In this document: positions 1 through 5,047 of the stretch, piece by piece
Layout: each line of letters starts with the position of its first letter
How positions within the stretch are numbered: the stretch's first letter is position 1
DNA from: an uncultured Gammaproteobacteria bacterium
Lineage (GTDB): Bacteria > Pseudomonadota > Gammaproteobacteria > Ga0077536
NCBI GenBank assembly: GCA_903866355.1
Contig: CAIPNE010000032.1
Location: 1-5,047, forward strand
DNA: 5,047 nt
Direction: 5' to 3'
Made by a program: the position numbers and the translations under genes
Notes under the pieces: model-generated
Seen by the model: the letters and a program-made list of their open reading frames with translations, nothing else
Told to the model about the DNA's origin: nothing
The model's database searches: none

Positions 1-1826
1 AGTGAAGAATACCCTGTGCCGAAGTCGTCCACATGCAATTGCACGCCCAACTCTCGTAGATCGGCGAGCATGCTGAGGACGAGATCCCCGTGATCTATCA
101 CTACTCGCTCGGTGATTTCGAGGTGAATAGAGGCGGGCGACAGATCATGGTCTTCCAACAGTGCTGCCAATCGCTTGGCCAGATCGTCGGTCAGAAACAG
201 CTTGCCGGACACGTTGATGCTCATGGAGAGCGGGATAGTCTGGGGAAACAAATGCTGCCATTTTGCCAATTGTTGACAAGATTGTTCGATCACCCACCAA
301 CCCACGGGCACCACTAGGCTCGTGCCTTCAACGATGCCGATGAAATCATCCGGCAACACCAACCCACGGCTGGGATGGCGCCAGCGCAAAAGCGCCTCAA
401 AGCCCAACACAGTTTGGCTCTCAATCGCCAGAATAGGCTGGTAATAAACCTCGAGCTCGCGCTTGTCGAGCGCGCGTCGCAGGTCGGTTTCCATGCGGTG
501 CTGAAACATCGCGTGGTCATGCATCTCGTTGTCGAACACCGCGTAAGTCGCTTGGCCCGCCCCTTTGGCGCGATACATCGCAATGTCCGCGTCGCGCAAC
601 ATGTCTTCTGGGCGACGATAAGATTCGTTGCTGATCGCGATGCCAATGCTGGCCGAGGTGTAGACGAGGTGGGAGTCAATCTCAAGAACCTGCGCGAGCG
701 ATTCTTGCAAACGCTCCACGACGTAGATGACGTCGGTCGCACCGCCGATATCGTTGAGCACCACCGCGAATTCGTCACCGCCCAAGCGGGCCAGGGTGTC
801 GCCGGGGCGCAGGCACGCCAATAAACGGCCAGCCACCTGTACCAGTAATTCGTCGCCTGCCGCATGTCCCAGACTGTCGTTGACGTGCTTAAAGCGGTCG
901 ATGTCGAAAAAAAGCACGGCAAACTGTTTGCTGGGATCGCGACGGTAACGCCGTAGCCCAAGGTCCAAACGGTTCATAAATAGATTGCGATTAGCCAAGC
1001 CGGTCAGCGGATCGTGCATGGCTTCATGGAGCAGTCGCGCTTCGGTTTCTTTGCGGCGCGTGATGTCGGTCATGGAGCCGGCCATCCGGCTGGCTGCCCC
1101 AGCCGCATCGCGAACTGCTACGCCGCGCGCGGCCACCCAACGCACATCGCCACCGCGGGTCACCATGCGATATTCGCATTCGAAAAAACCGGTGTGTCCT
1201 TCTAAATGCTGGGTCAGCGCGTCGTCGAAGCGTTCGCGGTCGCGTTGATCAATGCGTTCCAACCATTCGGCCATGCGCTCAGAGACGTCGCATTCGGGGT
1301 AGCCAAGGATGGCTTTCCAGCGCGCCGAGAAATACGCCGTGCCATCGCGCACGTTCCAATCCCAAATACCATCGTTGGCGCCACTGACCGCCAACGCATA
1401 ACGCTGCTCGCTTTCGCGCAACGCCTGCTCGGTACGGTTACGCTCAATGGCGTAGCGAATGGCGCGTCCCAGTAACGGGCCGTCCACTTCGCGTTTGATG
1501 AGATAGTCTTGCGCGCCTTCGCGCAGCGCTTTCAAGCCGAGCTCCGGGCTGTTTTGGTTGGTCAACACGATAATGGGGGTGTGCGGGGCCGCGGCGTGCA
1601 TGCGCTGGCAGACTTCAACACCAGCCCCATCGGGCAGGTTGAGGTCCAGCAAGACGACGTCGTAGCGCACCTGACGCGCGCGCTCAATCCCCGGTGTCAG
1701 GCGATCGAAGTGCTCAATCAGAAAACGCCAACCACTCACGCGCTTGAGGTTTTTTTGGACCAGGGCCGCCTCAGATTCAATATCCTCAACCAGTAGCACG
1801 CGGCAGGTAACGGTTTGCTCGGTCAT
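1..1826 (-). CDS. REC-PAS-GGDEF-EAL response regulator, cyclic-di-GMP turnover (3' end outside window)
   Basis: This is a cytoplasmic response regulator predicted to make and/or degrade cyclic-di-GMP. The frame is open from the ATG at 1826 to the window edge, giving 608 codons. A receiver domain covers residues 8-128, with acidic pair E14/D15, phosphoacceptor D61 (in LLDLNLPDG), T89 and K111. A PAS domain of the PAS_3 kind covers about 138-262 and ends in the usual DIT-RRK-E linker. The GGDEF domain (about 268-432) has DPLTGLANR at 272-280 and an intact GGDEF at 349-353. RxxD (R340, D343) lies exactly five residues before GGDEF, which is the product-inhibition I-site. The EAL domain starts near 445, with YYQP at 461-464, EAL at 477-479 followed by LRW, N538, E570/E573 in LEITER, and DDFGTGYSS at 600-608. 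The remaining EAL catalytic residues lie outside the window. No membrane segment is visible. The start overlaps the stop of the upstream kinase gene (ATGA) and lacks a strong ribosome binding site, so translational coupling is likely. Whether synthesis or hydrolysis dominates cannot be told from sequence. Confidence 0.95.
   Translation of the reverse strand, partial: MTEQTVTCRVLLVEDIESEAALVQKNLKRVSGWRFLIEHFDRLTPGIERARQVRYDVVLLDLNLPDGAGVEVCQRMHAAAPHTPIIVLTNQNSPELGLKALREGAQDYLIKREVDGPLLGRAIRYAIERNRTEQALRESEQRYALAVSGANDGIWDWNVRDGTAYFSARWKAILGYPECDVSERMAEWLERIDQRDRERFDDALTQHLEGHTGFFECEYRMVTRGGDVRWVAARGVAVRDAAGAASRMAGSMTDITRRKETEARLLHEAMHDPLTGLANRNLFMNRLDLGLRRYRRDPSKQFAVLFFDIDRFKHVNDSLGHAAGDELLVQVAGRLLACLRPGDTLARLGGDEFAVVLNDIGGATDVIYVVERLQESLAQVLEIDSHLVYTSASIGIAISNESYRRPEDMLRDADIAMYRAKGAGQATYAVFDNEMHDHAMFQHRMETDLRRALDKRELEVYYQPILAIESQTVLGFEALLRWRHPSRGLVLPDDFIGIVEGTSLVVPVGWWVIEQSCQQLAKWQHLFPQTIPLSMSINVSGKLFLTDDLAKRLAALLEDHDLSPASIHLEITERVVIDHGDLVLSMLADLRELGVQLHVDDFGTGYSS
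1823..1826 (-). promoter_or_regulatory. ATGA stop-start overlap coupling kinase and cyclic-di-GMP gene
   Basis: Read on the minus strand, the four bases are ATGA: ATG starts the REC-PAS-GGDEF-EAL gene and TGA ends the histidine kinase gene. No strong Shine-Dalgarno sequence is visible in the preceding bases. Translation of the second gene therefore probably depends on ribosomes finishing the first, which would keep the two products in a linked ratio and supports a cognate kinase-regulator pair. Confidence 0.85.
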
Positions 1827-3304
1827 CGTGCACCGACGCCATCGCGCACGGGTGGGTTGATCACCGAGCGCAAACCGGGACCTCTAAATTCCATGACAAA
1901 GCTGGCCCCGTGCCCCAGCGCGGACTCCACAAAAAGTTCGCCGCCGTGGGCCCGTACAACTTGCTGGCAGATCGCCAAACCCACCCCAAGCCCGGGGTAC
2001 TCGCGCTCGGTATGCAAGCGTTTGAACATGCCGAAAATGCGTCCGGTGTCTGCGGGGTCGATGCCAATGCCGTTGTCTTCGATCACGATCCGCAGACACT
2101 CCCCGCTGTCCTGAGAACTGATCCGCACCCGGGGCGGGTGCGGGCCACGAAATTTGAGCGCATTAGACAGCAAATTTTGGAACACCTGCACCATGTGCTG
2201 ACGATTGACCAACAGCGTGGGCAGTGGCTGACGCTCAATGCGGGCACCGGTGTCTTCAATATCGCTGCGTAAATTTGCCAGCGCATCATTGAGCACGCTG
2301 TCCAGGCTCACCGCCTCCGGCTCGTGGCTACCCGCCCGCATGGTGGCCAAGCTCAGAATGCCGTCGAGCATCTGTTGCATGCGTGCCGCAAGGCCCGCCA
2401 TTTCGTTGACGGCTTCTGCCACCTCAGCATCCGGATGCGCGGTTTGCGTCGCCAGCCAGCGCGCATTGCTGCCCAGCGAATTGAGCGGCGCTTGCAGGTC
2501 GTGAGTGACCGCAAACAGCATTTGTTCTAATTCTTCCTTGCGCGAATCAAGTTCGGTCGCGACGGGTGCGGTGGCTGGCGGGCCTAATCCCACGACGCTC
2601 AAACTCCACCAAGCTGCCTGTCGCGTTGCGCTGCCCACGGGTTTTACGGCAAGTGCCAGTTCCTGCGTATGGCCACCGGTCACCAACGTCCAAGGCGCGC
2701 GCGGGCCCTGCAGCCGCTCGGCCATTTCGTTCTGCGCCGTAGACGTGCTGGTGAGGGCGGAGAGCGTGGCTGACAGGAGTTCGTAGCGCGGCGTTTCGAG
2801 CAGATTCTCCAGCGCCCGATTAACGACCTGAAAATTCCCGGCGCGGTCGATGAGCCCGGCAGCACCCACCATGGCGCTGCCTTGCAAAATCGCCATTTCC
2901 TCAGGAAAACGGCTTTGGCAGTCGCGAGCGCGTTGCACGCGCACCAGCAGTCGTTTAGGGATTTCGAGGTAGCCGGCGCTGTCTTTGCAGTCCCGCCCGT
3001 CCACGCCACGGCCTTGGCACTGCTGCACGGTGGGTAAGTCTGCGCTAGCGGTGAATAGCCAGAATAAAAAATCCGGCCCGCGCTGGCGGGCGAAGTCGAT
3101 GATTTCGCACAGCGCGTCGAAGTCGCTGCCCGGATCACACACCACCACAGCCGGGGGGCTGCAGCTCAATTCGTGCATGAGTTCCAGCAGGCTAGCTGTT
3201 TTGACGACATCAAATTCTGGTTGGGCGGTACGCAGGGCGAGACAGAGCAGCCCGCGGTCATAACGGTCGGGGTCGAAAACGATGATTCTCAGACTGGGAC
3301 TCAA
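1823..3304 (-). CDS. Soluble hybrid-type histidine kinase: receiver-like, PAS-like, HisKA, HATPase
   Basis: Sensor histidine kinase of 493 aa if translation starts at the TTG at 3304. Residues 5-125 look like a receiver fold (RIIVFDPD with D11/D13, candidate phosphoacceptor D57 in VVVCDP, T85 in LFTAS), but the usual conserved lysine is uncertain. Residues 133-240 resemble a PAS domain (LIDRAGNFQVVNRALENLL). A short charged helix leads to the HisKA H-box, with phosphoacceptor H268 in FAVTHDLQAPLNSL. This HDLQ-P form is typical of phytochrome-like kinases. The HATPase has an N-box with N381 (QNLLSNALKF), a G1 box at 410-416 (DNGIGID), an F-box near 423-430 and a G2 box at 438-445 (GLGVGLAI). 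No membrane segments are visible, so it probably senses a cytoplasmic signal or works with a separate sensor. The gene ends in a 4-base overlap with the REC-PAS-GGDEF-EAL gene, its likely phosphotransfer partner. The start is uncertain: the first in-frame ATG (codon 43) would cut into the receiver, no good Shine-Dalgarno precedes the TTG, and another TTG at 3373 would add 23 residues. Confidence 0.9.
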   Translation of the reverse strand: MSPSLRIIVFDPDRYDRGLLCLALRTAQPEFDVVKTASLLELMHELSCSPPAVVVCDPGSDFDALCEIIDFARQRGPDFLFWLFTASADLPTVQQCQGRGVDGRDCKDSAGYLEIPKRLLVRVQRARDCQSRFPEEMAILQGSAMVGAAGLIDRAGNFQVVNRALENLLETPRYELLSATLSALTSTSTAQNEMAERLQGPRAPWTLVTGGHTQELALAVKPVGSATRQAAWWSLSVVGLGPPATAPVATELDSRKEELEQMLFAVTHDLQAPLNSLGSNARWLATQTAHPDAEVAEAVNEMAGLAARMQQMLDGILSLATMRAGSHEPEAVSLDSVLNDALANLRSDIEDTGARIERQPLPTLLVNRQHMVQVFQNLLSNALKFRGPHPPRVRISSQDSGECLRIVIEDNGIGIDPADTGRIFGMFKRLHTEREYPGLGVGLAICQQVVRAHGGELFVESALGHGASFVMEFRGPGLRSVINPPVRDGVGAR

Positions 3305-3314
3305 TGTGTGGTGC
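3299..3314 (-). repeat. Left arm of imperfect inverted repeat over the kinase start
   Basis: On the minus strand this reads GCACCACACATTGAGT and contains the proposed TTG start of the kinase. It matches GCAGCACACTTGAGT over the icd start (3468-3482) with one mismatch and one single-base gap. The arms are about 150 bases apart and in opposite orientation, each over its own gene's start codon. It may be a DNA-level regulatory element, a shared initiation context, or chance. Confidence 0.45.
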
Positions 3315-3476
3315 TTTTTATTCTGCTTACTGCTGACCGCTAGAAGAATAGGCGAACAGCGCCGTAGACTCAACGCTGAGCAGATATCTACCCCTTGGGC
3401 CACGCCACCGCATGACAAGCCGGCTGGAATTGTGAAAAACTGACGGGGATTTATTTCAGAACGGGAGGCAGCACAC
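3305..3476. promoter_or_regulatory. Divergent intergenic region between kinase gene and icd
   Basis: About 170 bases separate the two divergent TTG-started genes, and promoters for both directions should lie here. I could not find a convincing sigma-70 pair for either direction. Small symmetric elements are present: TATTCT at 3319-3324 with its perfect inverse AGAATA at 3345-3350; the imperfect palindrome CTCAACGCTGAG at 3369-3380; and a tandem pair TGCTTAC/TGCTGAC at 3324-3337. Any of these could be an operator or chance. No small ORF with a ribosome binding site and no terminator-like hairpin with a T-run was seen. Confidence 0.5.
3463..3468 (+). promoter_or_regulatory. Shine-Dalgarno sequence GGGAGG fixing the TTG start of icd
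   Basis: GGGAGG lies 8 bases before the TTG at 3477, which is good spacing. An in-frame stop (TGA at 3441) closes the frame upstream, and no ATG or GTG lies between it and the TTG. The next in-frame ATG is codon 49, past the conserved N-terminal motif, so the TTG start is well supported. Confidence 0.85.
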
Positions 3477-3482
3477 TTGAGT
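3468..3482 (+). repeat. Right arm of imperfect inverted repeat over the icd start
   Basis: Plus-strand GCAGCACACTTGAGT begins at the last base of the icd Shine-Dalgarno sequence and runs through the TTG start and second codon. It is the near copy of the minus-strand sequence at 3314-3299 over the kinase start. Both genes consequently begin with TTG AGT, encoding Met-Ser. Confidence 0.45.
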
Positions 3483-4772
3483 ACGACGTTCACTCCGCCG
3501 GCCGACGGCGCGAAAATAACCATCACCAACGGACTCCTCAACGTCCCTGACAATCCCATCATTCCGTTCATCGAAGGCGACGGCATCGGGGCCGACGTAT
3601 GGCGCGCCAGCCAGCGCGTGATGGACGCCGCAGTGGCCAAGGCCTATCAAGGCCGACGCCACATCGCGTGGATGGAAGTCTATGCGGGCGAGAAGGCCAA
3701 CACCCTGACTGGCTCCTGGCTACCAGATGCCACCCTAGACGCCTGCCGGGAATTTCTGGTCGCGATCAAAGGGCCGTTGACCACCCCAGTGGGTGGCGGC
3801 ATCCGCTCACTCAACGTGGCGTTGCGGCAGATCCTCGACCTCTATGTCTGCCTGCGCCCAGTACGTTGGTTCAAGGGCGTGCCTTCACCGGTGAAGCGCC
3901 CTGATTTGGTCGACATGGTGATCTTTCGCGAGAACACCGAGGACATCTACGCAGGTTTGGAATTTGAGCAGGGCACGCCGGAAAACCAACGTTTTCTGAC
4001 GATGATGGCCGAGTCCTTCCCGGATCTTTACAAAAAAATCCGCTTCCCCGGCACCACCGGCATCGGCATCAAGCCGGTCTCGCAGGAAGGCACCGCCCGG
4101 CTAGTCCGCGCGGCCATCCGCTATGCGCTGACCAATGGTCGCAAGAGCCTGACCTTCGTGCACAAGGGGAACATCATGAAGTTCACCGAAGGCGCGTTCC
4201 GGAACTGGGGCTATGAGGTGGCAGAAAAAGAATTTGGCGACCAGTGCTACACCTGGGAACAGTTCGACCGCACCGCGGCCGCGCACGGCAGCAAAGCCGC
4301 CAACGACGAACAAACCGCCGCACTCGCGGCCGGCAAATTGTTGGTCAAAGATTCTATCGCCGACATCACGCTCCAACAGGTGCTCACCCGCCCCACCGAG
4401 TTCGATGTCATTGCCACCCTCAACCTCAACGGCGATTACCTGTCAGACGCGCTGGCCGCCCAAGTAGGCGGCATCGGTATCGCGCCGGGCGGCAACATCA
4501 ACTACGACACCGGGCACGCCATTTTTGAGGCCACACATGGCACGGCGCCAAAATATGCCAACCAAGACAAGGTCAATCCGGGGTCTTTGCTGTTATCCGG
4601 CGAAATGATGTTCCGCTACCTAGGTTGGACCGAAGCGGCCGACATGATCCTCAACGCGATGGACCGCACGTTTGCTGATCGCATAGTGACCTATGACTTC
4701 GCCCGCATGATGGATGACGCCCACGAAGTGAAGTGCAGCGAATTTGGCAGTGCACTGATCGAGCGGCTGTAA
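3477..4772 (+). CDS. icd: NADP-dependent isocitrate dehydrogenase
   Basis: This enzyme oxidises and decarboxylates isocitrate to 2-oxoglutarate in the TCA cycle, making NADPH (EC 1.1.1.42). The product has 431 aa, against 416 in E. coli, and is collinear with it almost throughout. Substrate-binding residues are present: S111, N113, R117, R127 and R151 (E. coli S113, N115, R119, R129, R153). Catalytic Y158 and K230 and metal-binding D296, D320 and D324 (E. coli D283, D307, D311) are also present. NADP preference is indicated by K359, Y360, V366, Y406 and R410, matching E. coli K344, Y345, V351, Y391 and R395. S111, within GGGIRSLN, is the serine that AceK phosphorylates in E. coli. Most of the extra length is an alanine-rich stretch at about 260-290. 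Translation starts at TTG with a strong Shine-Dalgarno. The gene is divergent from the kinase operon and is followed after 13 bases by aceK, probably in one transcript. No frameshift or missing residue was seen. Confidence 0.98.
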   Translation: MSTTFTPPADGAKITITNGLLNVPDNPIIPFIEGDGIGADVWRASQRVMDAAVAKAYQGRRHIAWMEVYAGEKANTLTGSWLPDATLDACREFLVAIKGPLTTPVGGGIRSLNVALRQILDLYVCLRPVRWFKGVPSPVKRPDLVDMVIFRENTEDIYAGLEFEQGTPENQRFLTMMAESFPDLYKKIRFPGTTGIGIKPVSQEGTARLVRAAIRYALTNGRKSLTFVHKGNIMKFTEGAFRNWGYEVAEKEFGDQCYTWEQFDRTAAAHGSKAANDEQTAALAAGKLLVKDSIADITLQQVLTRPTEFDVIATLNLNGDYLSDALAAQVGGIGIAPGGNINYDTGHAIFEATHGTAPKYANQDKVNPGSLLLSGEMMFRYLGWTEAADMILNAMDRTFADRIVTYDFARMMDDAHEVKCSEFGSALIERL

Positions 4773-4785
4773 GGCCGGCCGCGGC
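4773..4785 (+). promoter_or_regulatory. GC-only palindromic spacer between icd and aceK
   Basis: The whole 13-base gap is G or C and consists of two overlapping 8-base palindromes, GGCCGGCC (4773-4780) and GCCGCGGC (4778-4785). The only Shine-Dalgarno-like bases are AAGG at 4771-4774, overlapping the icd stop and 11 bases from the aceK ATG, which is weak. Local structure here could lower aceK translation relative to icd. That role is inferred, not shown. Confidence 0.4.
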
Positions 4786-5047
4786 ATGCTACCAGCGAAC
4801 CCTCGCGCGCCCCTGTTTGAAGCAGGCCGAATCGCGCGCGAGGCGTTCGTTAAGTACAACGACAACTTTGGCCGCATCACCCGCCGGGCGAAACAACGCT
4901 TCGAAACACGGGATGCGCGCGGTGCCGAACGCGACTTCGGCGAGCGCATCGAGCTCTACACTAAATCGGTCAACCGCGCGGTAGGTGCCATCACTCGCCT
5001 GCTGGGCGAGGACGCGTTGGTGGTGCCCCGGTGGCGGGAACTCAAAG
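4786..5047 (+). CDS. aceK: Isocitrate dehydrogenase kinase/phosphatase, N-terminal part (3' end outside window)
   Basis: AceK both phosphorylates and dephosphorylates isocitrate dehydrogenase at its active-site serine, switching it off during growth on acetate or fatty acids so that isocitrate enters the glyoxylate shunt. Only the first 87 codons are visible; the family is usually about 570-600 aa, so this is the start of the regulatory domain and the kinase domain lies outside. The match rests on the family N-terminal pattern: I16-A17 and F28-G-R, then A35-x-Q-R-F-E at 35-40, D43, and E53-R-I-E-L-Y at 53-58. E. coli AceK has the corresponding AQQRFEQADW and NRIHLYDHHV segments. The ATG at 4786 is the only plausible start, because an in-frame TGA at 4756 closes the frame and no start codon lies between. 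Location directly behind icd strengthens the call. In E. coli aceK instead follows aceB and aceA. Confidence 0.93.
   Translation, partial: MLPANPRAPLFEAGRIAREAFVKYNDNFGRITRRAKQRFETRDARGAERDFGERIELYTKSVNRAVGAITRLLGEDALVVPRWRELK

Noticed and set aside
375..824. Plus-strand open frame of 149 codons opposite the GGDEF-EAL gene
   Set aside because: It is antisense to clearly conserved REC/GGDEF/EAL coding sequence, has no recognisable motif or ribosome binding site, and is expected from codon bias in GC-rich DNA. The same applies to the other antisense and out-of-frame stretches.
314..961. Minus-strand open frame of 215 codons
   Set aside because: It is a shifted frame of the true REC-PAS-GGDEF-EAL gene on the same strand; the real frame carries GGDEF, EAL and DDFGTGYSS, while this one has biased composition and no motifs.
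3382..3417. Possible kinase promoter on the minus strand: TTGTCA with a TAGATA-like box
   Set aside because: The TTGTCA box is good but the spacer to the TAGATA-like box is about 22 bases, too long for sigma-70, and no acceptable box lies at 16-18 bases.
3430..3457. Possible icd promoter TTGTGA, 16 bases, TATTTC
   Set aside because: The -10 box matches the consensus at only three of six positions, and the implied transcription start would fall inside the icd Shine-Dalgarno sequence.
3305..3640. Upstream extension of the kinase frame to an ATG at 3640 (would give 605 aa)
   Set aside because: The added residues lie antisense to the conserved start of icd and across the intergenic region, show no domain, and would make a gene overlap icd by over 160 bases. 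Receiver homology starts just after the TTG at 3304.
4773..4785. Transcription terminator between icd and aceK
   Set aside because: The palindromes are only 8 bases with no loop, no T-run follows, and the aceK start is directly adjacent, so co-transcription is more likely.

Overview
The window looks like chromosomal DNA from a moderately GC-rich proteobacterium, probably a gamma- or betaproteobacterium. The evidence is an Escherichia coli-type NADP-dependent isocitrate dehydrogenase followed immediately by the start of AceK, the isocitrate dehydrogenase kinase/phosphatase, which is largely confined to those classes. No mobile elements, tRNAs, rRNAs or CRISPR repeats were seen. Coding density is high: only about 170 bases, between the two divergent gene pairs, plus a 13-base gap are non-coding.

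Minus strand, left part (1-3304): a two-gene signalling operon read right to left. The upstream gene (3304-1823) encodes a soluble histidine kinase with the order receiver-like domain, PAS-like domain, HisKA (His268) and HATPase. Its stop codon overlaps the start codon of the next gene in an ATGA arrangement. That second gene (1826 to beyond the window start) encodes a REC-PAS-GGDEF-EAL protein with an intact receiver site, intact GGDEF and I-site motifs, and EAL motifs intact as far as visible. The likely logic is that the kinase phosphorylates the receiver of its neighbour and so changes cyclic-di-GMP synthesis or breakdown. The input signal is not evident. The second gene is cut by the window edge inside its EAL domain.

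Middle (3305-3476): the divergent intergenic region. It contains no gene and no promoter I can call with confidence. The two flanking genes both appear to start with TTG, and their start regions are near copies of each other in inverted orientation. The icd start has a strong Shine-Dalgarno sequence; the kinase start does not.

Plus strand, right part (3477-5047): icd (431 aa, complete) and the first 87 codons of aceK, separated by 13 bases made only of G and C. AceK phosphorylates the active-site serine of isocitrate dehydrogenase (Ser111 here, Ser113 in E. coli) and removes the phosphate. This sets the split of isocitrate between the TCA cycle and the glyoxylate shunt, so enzyme and regulator are adjacent and probably co-transcribed.

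All the families here are known. The less ordinary points are the icd-aceK linkage, the GC-only palindromic spacer between them, the paired TTG starts with shared sequence, and the degenerate receiver at the front of the kinase. I found no clear sign of a wholly new system.
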